The notes beneath the pieces were generated by a model. The model had not been told where the DNA came from. It saw only the letters and a program-made list of their open reading frames with translations, and did not search any database. Below are positions 1 through 8,026 of a DNA stretch of 64,000 nucleotides, in pieces. Position 1 is the first letter of the stretch. Each line of letters begins with the position of its first letter. The stretch is from Glycomyces harbinensis (GTDB taxonomy: Bacteria; Actinomycetota; Actinomycetes; Mycobacteriales; Micromonosporaceae), in NCBI RefSeq assembly GCF_900101745.1, contig NZ_FNAD01000006.1:248001-312000 (forward strand), read 5' to 3'. A program made the translations under genes and the position numbers.

Positions 1-375
1 GAGGTCGATGTAGTTGGTGCCCAGGCGGCGCAGCGAGTGGTCGACCTCGGTCATGACCGCCTTGCGCGACAGGCCCCGGCCGTTGGGGCCCGGGCGCATC
101 GGATGGCGCAGTTTCGTGGCGATGACGACGGCGTCGCGGTCGGCGAAGTCGGCCAGAGCCCGCCCGAGGATCTCCTCGCTGGAGCCGTTGGAGTACATGT
201 TCGCGGTGTCGAAGAAGTTGATCCCCGCTTCCAGGGCGTGCCGGATGAGCGGGCGCGCCTCCTCCTCGCCCTTCGACCAGACGGGGTGGCCGCGGTCGGG
301 CTCGCCGTAGGTCATCGCCCCGATCGCGATCGGGGACACGTCCAGGCCAGTGGTGCCGAGCTTGATGTAGTGCAT
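1..375 (-). CDS. Aldo/keto reductase, N-terminal part (cut by window edge)
   Basis: The first 125 residues are visible; the rest lies beyond position 1. The protein begins MHYIKLGTTGLDVSPIAIGA and has the family's DTANMYSNGSSEE stretch, in which the Asp and Tyr are the usual cofactor-side and proton-donor residues, followed by VVIATKL with the catalytic-site Lys. Aldo/keto reductases are cytosolic NADPH-dependent TIM-barrel enzymes that reduce carbonyls. The ATG at 375-373 is chosen because a GAGGAG ribosome site lies just upstream on the minus strand. It is divergent from the TetR gene at 452 with the operator pair between them, so it is probably the TetR target. Substrate is unknown. Confidence 0.9.
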   Translation of the reverse strand, partial: MHYIKLGTTGLDVSPIAIGAMTYGEPDRGHPVWSKGEEEARPLIRHALEAGINFFDTANMYSNGSSEEILGRALADFADRDAVVIATKLRHPMRPGPNGRGLSRKAVMTEVDHSLRRLGTNYIDL

Positions 376-395
376 GATGCTCCTCTACAATATGC

Positions 396-431
396 GGAGA
401 GTTCTCCACATACATTAACGGAGAGCTCTCC
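396..431. promoter_or_regulatory. Twin palindromic operator between reductase and TetR
   Basis: Two 12-bp dyads, GGAGAGTTCTCC (396-407) and GGAGAGCTCTCC (420-431), lie 24 bp centre to centre in the reductase/TetR intergenic region. The second is a perfect palindrome. Two tandem sites are compatible with cooperative binding of two TetR dimers. The same arrangement recurs inverted at 1373-1408. That the TetR at 452 binds here is inference from position. Confidence 0.7.
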
Positions 432-451
432 GTTTATCAAGTGGAGGTCCT

Positions 452-988
452 GTGGTCCGTTCCGACGCCCGCCAGAACCGGGCGCGCATCCTCGCCGCCG
501 CCCGCGAGGCCTTCGCCGAGGACGGGGGCACCTCGATGAACCAGGTCGCCCAGCGCGCCGGTGTGGGAGCGGGCACCCTGTATCGCAACTTCCCCACCCG
601 GGAGGCTCTGGTCCTGGCCGTCTACCAGGCCGAAGTCGACCGGATCACCGGTCGCGTCGCCGACCTCCTGGCGGCCGCCCCGCCGCTGGAGGCGCTGCGC
701 GATTGGACGCTGGACCTGGTTGAAGCCATGCGCCGCAAGCACGGCCTGGGCGAGGCCCTCAGCCCTGGTGCGCACCAGGCGGTCACCGAGCAGACCTACG
801 GTCCCGTCATCGCTGCGATCACCGAACTCCTCGACGCCGGCAAGCGCGAGGGCGTCATCCGCGCCGACGCCGACCCCGGCGACTTCCTCCAGCTCACCGG
901 CGCCCTCTGGCGCGCCGCCACCGAACCCGAGGACCGCGCACCGCGCATGCTCGCCCTCATCCTCGATGGCCTCCGCCCCCAGCGGTAG
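452..988 (+). CDS. TetR/AcrR-family transcriptional regulator
   Basis: A 178-residue regulator, normal length for the family. Residues 1-55 form the DNA-binding helix-turn-helix domain: RILAAAREAFAEDG, then SMNQVAQRAGVGAGTLYRNFPTREAL, the typical TetR recognition helix. The remainder is a helical ligand-binding and dimerisation domain with no specific signature. The start is GTG at 452, preceded by GGAGG at about 443-447. The gene sits 20 bp downstream of a twin palindrome and faces away from an aldo/keto reductase, so it most likely represses itself and that reductase until an aldehyde or ketone ligand binds. The ligand cannot be read from sequence. Confidence 0.9.
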   Translation: MVRSDARQNRARILAAAREAFAEDGGTSMNQVAQRAGVGAGTLYRNFPTREALVLAVYQAEVDRITGRVADLLAAAPPLEALRDWTLDLVEAMRRKHGLGEALSPGAHQAVTEQTYGPVIAAITELLDAGKREGVIRADADPGDFLQLTGALWRAATEPEDRAPRMLALILDGLRPQR

Positions 989-1372
989 CGGTCCCGTCAC
1001 ACCGGCGCCTGGCCCAGCGCCCGGGTCCGGCCTCGCCACGGCGACGAGGTCCGGACCGCCACATTGCACACTCACCGCATCCCCGAGCTTCGCCGCGTTA
1101 TCGAATGCTGCCGCCTCGGTGCCGCCTCCACAAAGCGGTCCACCAGCGCTTCGCGATATCTCCACCGCCGCCCGGCGGTGCCGGACCGGCTCGCATCAGG
1201 GCCGCGGCGCAGGGCTCGGCGGCGGAACCTTGCACGGGACTCGGGTGGCCGGCCCCGTTCGCCTCGTCCCGCGGTCGGGCCTGTTCGAATCCGACGTGAT
1301 GGCGCGAGGCGGGGCGCGCACTCGACGGTCGCGTTCCTCGCTTTGCGCGAGCCACGGATCCCCTTGCTGGCC
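989..1372. other. Intergenic, no gene seen
   Basis: I see no supported gene here on either strand. Open frames are short, arginine/proline-rich shadows without ribosome sites or family motifs. The region may be decayed DNA linked to the transposase remnant just downstream. Confidence 0.5.
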
Positions 1373-1408
1373 AGAGAGCTCTCCGTTAAAGTATATGGAG
1401 AGCTCTCC
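1373..1408. promoter_or_regulatory. Inverted second copy of the twin TetR operator
   Basis: AGAGAGCTCTCC (1373-1384) and GGAGAGCTCTCC (1397-1408) are again 24 bp centre to centre. The spacer, GTTAAAGTATAT, matches the reverse complement of the first site's spacer at 10 of 12 positions, so this is an inverted copy of the whole 36-bp element and not a chance dyad. It is oriented as if to drive a plus-strand gene, but none is recognisable downstream; only the antisense transposase remnant is there. Confidence 0.65.
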
Positions 1409-1462
1409 ACATAGTGTGTCGGGCCTCGTCCAATACATCGCTCTTGGTGAACGTGTCGATCG

Positions 1463-1678
1463 GGTGGTGCGCCAGTAGGCGGCGACCAGCAGCACCCGAT
1501 TTTCGAAGGCGACCTTCCACGGCCGGCCCTTCAGTGGCGGTTCGGCGCCCTCGACTCGCAACTGTCGCACCAGCTTCACGAACTGCCTCATCGACAAGCC
1601 GCTGAACAGCTCGATCATCGTCTCGTCCGCCGCGCTGAAAGCTCGGCCCGCAAGCTGTCTCGGGCCGATTCCCTGCAT
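1463..1678 (-). pseudogene. IS5-like transposase remnant (N-terminal HTH part)
   Basis: About 72 codons on the minus strand read as the N-terminal DNA-binding part of IS5-family transposases: FVKLVRQLRVEG, then GRPWKVAFENRVLLVAAYWRT, the conserved run that normally continues with NLTxRQLAxLFGVS. After YWRTT the homology stops and the reading becomes unrelated, so the catalytic DDE portion is missing. No terminal inverted repeats were found. It is a relic and not a mobile element. Confidence 0.6.
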
Positions 1679-1719
1679 AATGCGTTGCCCGGTATCGGCG
1701 GCCGTGGTTGACTTCGCCC

Positions 1720-2610
1720 ATGGTCGGTATCGATTGGCTGCGTGTGGGTGTCGGTCACCCCGCGGTCAGGGATGTGCTGAACATCGCGAGGAACACCGCT
1801 CCGAACCGCTTCAACCTGGTGGTGGCCGACGGCCTGTGGGCGGTGGAACTGGCCCTCGAGCTCGGTTCGCGTCTTGACCGGTTCTTCTATGCCCCCGAGC
1901 TGGTCAGGTCCTCCAACGCCGCGAAGGTCGCCATCGAGGCGGCCAGCGGTGCGTACCGCGCCTACGAGGTCTCGGCGAAGACCATGCAGCGAATGTCCGA
2001 ACGCGATGCCCCCGAAGGGCTGCTGGCGCTGGTGGCGATGCCGCGTTGGGATCCCGCGCAGATCGAGCTGAGCGAGGACGCCCTGATCTTCGTCACCGAC
2101 GGCATCGAGATACCCGGCAACCTCGGCACGCTCTTGCGAACGGCCGACGGAGCGCACGCCGAACTGCTGGTGATGACCAACCGGCGCACCCGCATGAGCC
2201 ATCCGAAGGTCTTCCGCAGCTCCAAGGGCATGAGCCTGCATGTGCCGCACATCGAATTCGGGCAGGTAGACGACGCGATCTCCTGGCTCACCGAGCGCGG
2301 CGTGCACATCTACCTGGCCGATACGCAGGACTCCGTCCACTACCGGACGATGGACTGCTCGGGCCGGACGGCGATCGTGGTCGGGAACGAGCGGTACGGC
2401 ATCACAAACCCCTGGTATGGGCACGGATTCCCGCGAGTCGGCGTCCCCATGCTGGGCGTGGCGGACTCACTGAACGTGTCCATCTCCGCCGCGATCCTCG
2501 CCTACGAGGCCCGGGCGCGAAAGCACCACCGACAGCGCTGCTCCGCGGCCGGGGAAGTAGACGGTCGACGCGTTGCCGCCCCCAGATCGGCGCGATCTCG
2601 GCCGCGATAG
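1720..2610 (+). CDS. SpoU/TrmH-family RNA 2'-O-methyltransferase
   Basis: A 296-residue protein with an N-terminal substrate-binding region (about 1-115) and a C-terminal SPOUT catalytic domain. The three SpoU motifs are clear: DGIEIPGNLGTLLRTADGA (motif 1), VVGNERYGITNPW (motif 2) and VGVPMLGVADSLNVSISAAI (motif 3, the knot that binds S-adenosylmethionine). Enzymes of this class methylate ribose 2'-OH in rRNA or tRNA in the cytosol. The last 25-30 residues are a basic tail beyond the domain. ATG at 1720 is preferred; an in-frame TTG lies at 1708. No convincing ribosome site precedes either. The target nucleotide, and whether it gives drug resistance, cannot be told. Confidence 0.85.
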   Translation: MVGIDWLRVGVGHPAVRDVLNIARNTAPNRFNLVVADGLWAVELALELGSRLDRFFYAPELVRSSNAAKVAIEAASGAYRAYEVSAKTMQRMSERDAPEGLLALVAMPRWDPAQIELSEDALIFVTDGIEIPGNLGTLLRTADGAHAELLVMTNRRTRMSHPKVFRSSKGMSLHVPHIEFGQVDDAISWLTERGVHIYLADTQDSVHYRTMDCSGRTAIVVGNERYGITNPWYGHGFPRVGVPMLGVADSLNVSISAAILAYEARARKHHRQRCSAAGEVDGRRVAAPRSARSRPR

Positions 2611-2742
2611 CTGCGGAGTGGTTCGTGATGGCAAAGATCGGATGATCATCGGGGAAATCTGAAGCGGCGCTGCCACGTTCCGTTGTCGATCCTGGAATCA
2701 AGTCGAGATATCAGGTCCTTATGGACAATGGCATGCAGACCC

Positions 2743-2770
2743 TTGACGTAATACGTCTGATGTTTATACG
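2743..2770 (+). promoter_or_regulatory. Promoter of the ABC importer operon, with internal dyad
   Basis: TTGACG (2743-2748) and TATACG (2765-2770) are 16 bp apart and lie 68 bp before the first permease gene. A perfect odd-length palindrome, GACGTA-A-TACGTC (2745-2757), overlaps the -35 box and fills the spacer, a good position for a repressor. No regulator gene adjoins it. Confidence 0.55.
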
Positions 2771-2838
2771 CTGTTGGTGCTCGTTGCTGAGCTTGTGTCG
2801 CGTTCCTGGCAGTGCGACCGACCCCTCGGAGGACCGAC

Positions 2839-3867
2839 ATGACCGCAACCCGTCGACGGCTGCCGGTGCTGGCCGCCGCAGCCGTGGCCGCCGCGGCCGC
2901 GGTATGGGTGCTGTTCCTCGCCACCGACACTCCCGCCGGGACGGTGCTGGACGAGCCCGGGGCCTTCGTGGTGACCGCGCTCGACGCGGTCACCTTCGCG
3001 GGCCTGCTCTTCGTGGCGGCCTCCGGATTCACCCTGATCTTCGGGCTCATGCGCACCGTGAACATGGCCCACGGCTCGCTGTTCCTGCTGGCCGCGTACG
3101 TGGCGGTCGGCGTCCAGCAGGCGATGGTCGGCAAGACCCGCAACATCGACGCCTCCGAGGTGGGCATCGCCGACTGGCTGGTGCCCATGCTCGCGGGCGC
3201 GACGGCGGCCGCGGTCGTGGGCACGGTCATCCAGCAGGTCTTCCTGCAGTGGAACGAGGGTCAGGAACTGCGCCAGGCGCTGATCACCCTGGCGATCACC
3301 GTGGTGCTGGCCGACCAGATGCTGCGCGAGTTCGGCGGACTGGCCCAGCGCATGGTCTGGCCCGGCGCGGTCACGCACTTCATCACGATCTTCGGCCAGC
3401 GCTACGCCACCACCCGGCTGTTCATGCTCGGGGTGGCGGTCGTGATCGGCGTGCTGTTGTGGCTGTGGCTCAACCGGACTCGGCTCGGCATGGTCGTCCG
3501 GGCCGGCGTCGACGACCGGCAGATGGTGCGCGGCCTGGGTATCAACATCCGGCTCGTGTTCGCGGTGGTGTTCTTCGCCGGGGCGTTCCTGGCCGGGGTC
3601 GGCGGCGTGCTCGGCGCCTCCTTCGCGGGCGCCGCACCGGGCACCGACGGCGCATGGCTGCTGAACTCGCTGGTCGTGGTGATCATCGGCGGACTCGGCT
3701 CGATCAAGGGCGCCGCCGCCGGATCGCTGCTGTACGGGACGGTCGTGGCGTTCTCGCCGGCCTACCTGCCCAGCCAGTACTCGTTCTACGCGATCATCCT
3801 GACCTTCGGCCTGCTCGCGCTGGTGCTGGCGGTTCGGCCCTACGGACTGTACGGGAGGCCGGCATGA
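2839..3867 (+). CDS. Branched-chain-amino-acid-type ABC permease (LivH family)
   Basis: A 342-residue integral membrane protein with about eight to nine hydrophobic segments. The stretches FAGLLFVAASGFTLIFGLMR, NMAHGSLFLLAAYVA and GLGSIKGAAAGSLLYGTVVAF are typical of LivH/UrtB permeases. It forms a heterodimeric channel with the next gene product and moves substrate delivered by the lipoprotein at 4954. ATG at 2839 follows a GGAGG site at 2828-2832; a GTG at 2812 is less likely. First gene of a five-gene operon, overlapping the next by four bases (ATGA). Family members carry branched-chain amino acids, urea or short amides, so the substrate is open. Confidence 0.9.
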   Translation: MTATRRRLPVLAAAAVAAAAAVWVLFLATDTPAGTVLDEPGAFVVTALDAVTFAGLLFVAASGFTLIFGLMRTVNMAHGSLFLLAAYVAVGVQQAMVGKTRNIDASEVGIADWLVPMLAGATAAAVVGTVIQQVFLQWNEGQELRQALITLAITVVLADQMLREFGGLAQRMVWPGAVTHFITIFGQRYATTRLFMLGVAVVIGVLLWLWLNRTRLGMVVRAGVDDRQMVRGLGINIRLVFAVVFFAGAFLAGVGGVLGASFAGAAPGTDGAWLLNSLVVVIIGGLGSIKGAAAGSLLYGTVVAFSPAYLPSQYSFYAIILTFGLLALVLAVRPYGLYGRPA

Positions 3868-4922
3868 GGTCCGGATCGCCGGTGTACCGGCGAGGAGCGG
3901 CACTCGCGCTGCTGGTGGTCGTCCTGATCGCACTGCCGAGCGTGGTGCCGGCGTTCTTCATCAACTTCGTCATGACCCAGACCCTGATGCTGGGCCTGGC
4001 CGCGGCGACCATCGTGTTCCTGGCGAAGTACGGCGGCATGGTCTCGCTCGCCCAGTTCCTGCTGTTCGGCGTCGCCGGCTTCATGTACGGCAACGCCGCC
4101 CTGGAAGCGGGGTCGCGGGGTCTGAACCTCGGTTGGCATCCGTGGGCCGCGGTCGCCTTCGCGCTCGCCGTCACGACCGCCGCCGCATTCCTCTTGGGGG
4201 CGCTCGCCAGCCGCACCACCGGCCTGTACTACCTCATGCTCACCCTCGTGTACGCGGTCATCGGGTACTTCGTGTTCGCCCAGATCACCGAGATCTCCGG
4301 GCCCAGCGGCATCACCAGCATCAAGCGGCCGGAGCTGCTGGCCGCTCCGGTGAGCCTGTACTACACGGCCCTGGGCCTGTCGGTCCTCGCCTACCTCGGG
4401 TTCCGCGCCCTCGGGCGCACCGCGTTCGGCCTCGCCCTCCAGGGCATGCGGGACGACCCGGTCCGCATGGCCTCCCTCGGCTTCAACGTGCCGCTGCACC
4501 GGACGCTCGCGTTCACGCTGGGCGGGTTCGTCGCCGGACTCGGCGGGCTGGTGAACGTGTGGTGGAACGGGCAGATCGACCCCGCCTCGATCGGGATCGG
4601 CCCGACCCTGATCCTGCTCATCATCGCGGTGATCGGCGGCGTCTCGTATTTCGAAGGCGCCTGGCTCGGCGCGTTCGTCTACGTCGCGATGTCCACCTAC
4701 CTGCGGGACCTTCCGCTGATCGACCGGATCGGCATCACCGAGGCCCGGTTCAACACCGTGATCGGAGCGATCGTGCTGCTGATCATGGTCCTCTCGCCCC
4801 AAGGGCTGGCCGGCATCGCCGACCGGCTCCGGCGGCGGCCGACCCGCCCGCGACGGCCCGCCGCGGGGTCCGCGGACGAGACCGAAGCGGCGATTCGCCG
4901 TGCCCAACTTATCGATGAATGA
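3864..4922 (+). CDS. Branched-chain-amino-acid-type ABC permease (LivM family)
   Basis: A 352-residue membrane protein, partner of the LivH-type permease. It has the LivM pattern of hydrophobic segments with SLAQFLLFGVAGFMYGNAAL, GLYYLMLTLVYAVIGYF and LIIAVIGGVSYFEGAWLGA, the last being the loop that contacts the ATPase. The C-terminus is a short charged cytosolic tail. The start ATG overlaps the previous stop (ATGA at 3864), implying translational coupling. The binding-protein gene follows after 31 bp with its own strong ribosome site. Confidence 0.9.
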   Translation: MRSGSPVYRRGAALALLVVVLIALPSVVPAFFINFVMTQTLMLGLAAATIVFLAKYGGMVSLAQFLLFGVAGFMYGNAALEAGSRGLNLGWHPWAAVAFALAVTTAAAFLLGALASRTTGLYYLMLTLVYAVIGYFVFAQITEISGPSGITSIKRPELLAAPVSLYYTALGLSVLAYLGFRALGRTAFGLALQGMRDDPVRMASLGFNVPLHRTLAFTLGGFVAGLGGLVNVWWNGQIDPASIGIGPTLILLIIAVIGGVSYFEGAWLGAFVYVAMSTYLRDLPLIDRIGITEARFNTVIGAIVLLIMVLSPQGLAGIADRLRRRPTRPRRPAAGSADETEAAIRRAQLIDE

Positions 4923-4953
4923 GCATTCCCCTATTTATGTGGAGGAGATTCCC

Positions 4954-6408
4954 ATGCGCAGACCAGACAGGCCGAGAAGGGCCGCCGCGCTGCTCGCCGC
5001 CGCCGCGCTGGCACTGGCGGGATGCAGCGACGGCGGCGACTCGTCCGGGCTCCCCGCCGACGAGGGAGCCGGAACGGCGATCGGCGGTGACGGTGTCCGG
5101 CTGGGGATCCTCGGCGAATGCGAGGGCCCGTTCGGCGGCTTCCACGAGGACGCCGTCGGCGGGACCGTGCTCGCGATGGTGAACCACGCCGGAGCGGAGG
5201 CCGCATCGCCGACCAGCGCGGTCGACGGCTTCACCGGCGCCGAAGCGGCCGGGACGCCGATCGAACTGGTCGGCGTCGGCTGCGGCGACGACACCGCGGA
5301 CCGCATCCTCCAGGAGGTCCGCCGCCTCGTCGAGCAGCTGGGCGCCAACGTGATCATCGGGCCGCTCTCGGGGGACGAGGGCATCGCGGTCGCCGAGTAC
5401 GCCAAGGAGCACCCCGACCTCACCGTGCTGTCGGGGATCTCCGGCTCGCAGGAGCAGACGCTGCAGGTCCAGGCGCCCAACTACTTCCGGTTCTTCGGCG
5501 ACGGTGCGATGTGGAACGCCGGGCTCGGCGACATCCTGCACAACCAGGAGGGCTGGGACTCCGTGGCGGTCATCGCCGACGACTACAGCTTCGGCCACAC
5601 CTCCGCCGCCGGCTTCATCGCCGAATTCTGCGGCGTCGGCGGCCAGGTGGACGCCAGGATCTTCCCGCCGCTGGGCACCACCGACTACTCCTCCTACATC
5701 GCCCAGCTGCCCGGACCGGACGAAGTGGACGGCTACTTCTGGGCGGTCGGCGGCACCGGCACCCAGGCGGCGCTCGAGGCCTTCGTCAACGCCAAGGGCG
5801 ACCTGACCGGCGACCAGCACGCCGGCAACCTGTTCTTCAACCCCGACCTGGCCCAGGCGCTCGGCACCGACATCGCCGGAGCCTACGTCGGCGGCTTCGC
5901 CACGCTGCCCGGAGACGTCACCACGCCGGCGATCGACGAGTACCTCGCCAGCGCCGACGCGGCATGGGAGAGCCTGCCGGGCGGAGTGAGCGGCAACGAG
6001 CCCGCGCCGCCGTCCACCGCCGCCGCGTTCGGGTTCTTCTACGGCTACTACTCGGCCGGCGTGGCGCTGATCCGGGGGCTCGAGGTCGTGGACGGCGACG
6101 TCTCCGACCCGAGCGCACTGCACGAGGCCCTTTCCGGCCTCACCGTGGACCTGCCCTACGGCTCGGTCAGCCTGGACGAGAACCGCAGCGGCGTCGTCGA
6201 CGTGGGACTGTCCCAGCTCGTCCTCGGCGACGACGGCGCGGTCGTGCAGGAGGCGGTCGCCGTCATCCCGCAGGTCGACCAGTCCTTCGGCGGCGCCTTC
6301 GGCCCCGACACCCCCTCGCCGTCGCGCGAGTTCCCGTCCTGCGAGGAACGCGACGTGCCCTGGGAGGGCGACGCGATCCCGGTCGTCGACGGCGTTCCCC
6401 AGCGGTAG
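4954..6408 (+). CDS. Periplasmic-type substrate-binding lipoprotein (LivK/Peripla_BP_6)
   Basis: A 484-residue exported lipoprotein. The leader RRPDRPRRAAALLAAAALAL ends in the lipobox LAGC, so the mature protein is anchored to the outer face of the membrane by a lipidated cysteine. The body is a type I periplasmic-binding fold: VRLGILGECEGPFGGFHEDA at the start, then VIIGPLSGDEGIAVAEYAKE and VAVIADDYSFGHTSAAGF. It captures substrate for the LivH/LivM pair. ATG at 4954 follows GGAGGAG. Placing the binding protein third, between permeases and ATPases, is less common than first. The ligand is not predictable from these motifs. Confidence 0.9.
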   Translation: MRRPDRPRRAAALLAAAALALAGCSDGGDSSGLPADEGAGTAIGGDGVRLGILGECEGPFGGFHEDAVGGTVLAMVNHAGAEAASPTSAVDGFTGAEAAGTPIELVGVGCGDDTADRILQEVRRLVEQLGANVIIGPLSGDEGIAVAEYAKEHPDLTVLSGISGSQEQTLQVQAPNYFRFFGDGAMWNAGLGDILHNQEGWDSVAVIADDYSFGHTSAAGFIAEFCGVGGQVDARIFPPLGTTDYSSYIAQLPGPDEVDGYFWAVGGTGTQAALEAFVNAKGDLTGDQHAGNLFFNPDLAQALGTDIAGAYVGGFATLPGDVTTPAIDEYLASADAAWESLPGGVSGNEPAPPSTAAAFGFFYGYYSAGVALIRGLEVVDGDVSDPSALHEALSGLTVDLPYGSVSLDENRSGVVDVGLSQLVLGDDGAVVQEAVAVIPQVDQSFGGAFGPDTPSPSREFPSCEERDVPWEGDAIPVVDGVPQR

Positions 6409-6414
6409 GCCCCG

Positions 6415-7215
6415 ATGACATCGAAGAGGAGGCCGCTCCCCGCGGCCGAGCCGGGCACGGCGGGACTCGTCCCGGTCGTCCAGGTGCGCGCCGTCAAGGT
6501 GGCCTTCGGCGGGCTGCTCGCCCTGCGCGGCATCGATCTCGACGTCGAGCAGGGCGAGCGCCTGGCGATCCTGGGGCCCAACGGCGCCGGGAAGACCACG
6601 CTGTTCAACGTCATCGCGGGCGACATCACGCCCACGAGCGGGACGGTCGCCGTCAAAGGCGTCGACTGCACCCGCCTGCCCTCCCGCCGCCGGCCCCGGC
6701 TCGGGGTGGCGCGCACCTACCAGAAGGCGCGGACGTTCGAGGGCCTGTCCGTCACCGACAACGTCTACCTCGCACTGGCGGGCCACTACCGGCGCCAGCG
6801 AGTGCCCTGGCGCTCGGCGGTGGACCGCCGACTCCGGGACGAGGCCGGACGCGTCGTCGCCTCGGTGTGGCTCGGCGACCATCGCGACACGCCCGCCGGA
6901 GCGCTCGCGCACGGGCAGAAACGCCAGCTCGAGCTCGGCATGGCGATCGCCACCGATCCGGACGTCCTCATGCTCGACGAGCCGGCGTCCGGGCTCTCCC
7001 GCGGCGAGCGCGAGCACCTCGTCGAGCTGCTCGACGCCCTGGCCGAGTCGGTCACGGTCCTGTTGATCGAGCACGACATGGACGTGGCCTTCCGGGTCGC
7101 CCGCCGGGTGGTGGTCATGGCCGACGGCGAGATCGTCGCGGCCGGAGCGCCCGAGCAGGTCCGCGCCGACCCCAAGGTCCACGAGATCTACCTCGGATCG
7201 GAGGGGCGGTCGTGA
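6415..7215 (+). CDS. ABC ATPase of the Liv-type importer (LivG family)
   Basis: A 266-residue nucleotide-binding subunit. After a 20-residue variable head come VKVAFGGLLALRGIDLDVEQ, Walker A GPNGAGKTT, the LivG-type segment GVARTYQKARTFEGLSVTDN, a weakly conserved signature region (AHGQKRQLELGMAIA, lacking the classic LSGG) followed by Walker B DVLMLDEPASGLS and the switch His in LIEHDMDV. It hydrolyses ATP on the cytosolic side with the LivF partner. Only six bases separate it from the binding-protein stop, and it overlaps the next gene by four bases. Confidence 0.9.
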   Translation: MTSKRRPLPAAEPGTAGLVPVVQVRAVKVAFGGLLALRGIDLDVEQGERLAILGPNGAGKTTLFNVIAGDITPTSGTVAVKGVDCTRLPSRRRPRLGVARTYQKARTFEGLSVTDNVYLALAGHYRRQRVPWRSAVDRRLRDEAGRVVASVWLGDHRDTPAGALAHGQKRQLELGMAIATDPDVLMLDEPASGLSRGEREHLVELLDALAESVTVLLIEHDMDVAFRVARRVVVMADGEIVAAGAPEQVRADPKVHEIYLGSEGRS

Positions 7216-7964
7216 CGACCTCGCCGTTGCTGGAGGTCCGCGGTCTGCGGGCCGGATACGGCGCGTCCATTGTGCTCGAAGACCTGGGCTTCCGCATGGG
7301 AGTCGAGGCGGTCGGGATCGTCGGGCGCAACGGCATGGGCAAATCGACACTGTGCGACGCGCTGGTCGGCTTCCTGCCGCCGTCCGGTGGCCGGGTGCTT
7401 CTGCGCGGCAACAGGATCGACGGCCGCTCACCCGAGCGGATCGCCCGGAGCGGCATCGCCTACGTCCCGCAGGGCCGCCGCCTCTTCCTGTCGCTGACGG
7501 TGGAGGAGCACCTCGCGATGCTGAGCCGGCGCGGGCGGCGGTGGACGCCGTCCGCGGTCTACGCGCTGTTCCCGCGCCTGGCCGAGCGCAAGCGCCAACG
7601 CGGCGGGAATCTCTCCGGCGGCGAGCAGCAGATGCTGGCCGTGGGTCGGGCCCTGCTGCTGGACGCCGACCTGATCGTCATGGACGAACCGTCCGAAGGA
7701 CTCGCGCCGGCGATCGTGGACGTCCTCGTCGACACCGTGCACCACCTCGTCGCCGAGGGCGTCGCCGTCCTGGTCGTCGAGCAGAACCTCCGCGCCGCCG
7801 TCAGGATGGCGCCGCGCCAGCTCGTCATGGTCTCCGGCCGCATCGAGGCCGAGTTCGCCGGCGACGAGCTGCTCGACCGCCCCGATCTCCAGCACCGCTA
7901 CCTCGGCGTCGGCACCGCCACCGCCCCATCCGATCCGGACGGCGCCGGGACGACCGACGCCTGA
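7212..7964 (+). CDS. ABC ATPase of the Liv-type importer (LivF family)
   Basis: A 250-residue second ATPase subunit. It has LLEVRGLRAGYGASIVLEDL, Walker A GRNGMGKST, the LivF-type segment GIAYVPQGRRLFLSLTVEEHL, signature LSGGEQQMLAVGRAL, Walker B LIVMDEPSEGLAP and a VVEQN switch segment. The start is GTG at 7212, overlapping the upstream stop (GTGA). It completes a full importer: two permeases, one binding protein, two ATPases. A 62-bp gap with a small GC hairpin (7975-7994, 7-bp stem, no T run) separates it from the secreted sugar dehydrogenase gene, so read-through is possible. Confidence 0.9.
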   Translation: MTTSPLLEVRGLRAGYGASIVLEDLGFRMGVEAVGIVGRNGMGKSTLCDALVGFLPPSGGRVLLRGNRIDGRSPERIARSGIAYVPQGRRLFLSLTVEEHLAMLSRRGRRWTPSAVYALFPRLAERKRQRGGNLSGGEQQMLAVGRALLLDADLIVMDEPSEGLAPAIVDVLVDTVHHLVAEGVAVLVVEQNLRAAVRMAPRQLVMVSGRIEAEFAGDELLDRPDLQHRYLGVGTATAPSDPDGAGTTDA

Positions 7965-8026
7965 CCGGATCATGGCGGCGCTCCTCGGCGCCGCACCCCG
8001 AACACACCGATCGAAAGGACGAGATC

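Noticed and set aside
1072-1410. Minus-strand open frame starting inside the second TetR operator
   Set aside because: Arginine/serine-rich, no motif, no ribosome site; its start codon lies in the dyad itself.
1720-2610. Identification as thiostrepton-resistance methylase
   Set aside because: SpoU motifs are generic and the motif 1 and motif 3 wording differs from Tsr as I know it; no thiopeptide genes are present.
2721-3863. In-frame upstream extension of the LivM open frame
   Set aside because: It is an out-of-frame shadow of the LivH gene; LivM has a proper ATGA-coupled start at 3864.
7975-7994. Hairpin between LivF and the sugar-dehydrogenase gene as a terminator
   Set aside because: Seven-bp stem with no T run and close to a start; too weak to call, mentioned only in the LivF entry.
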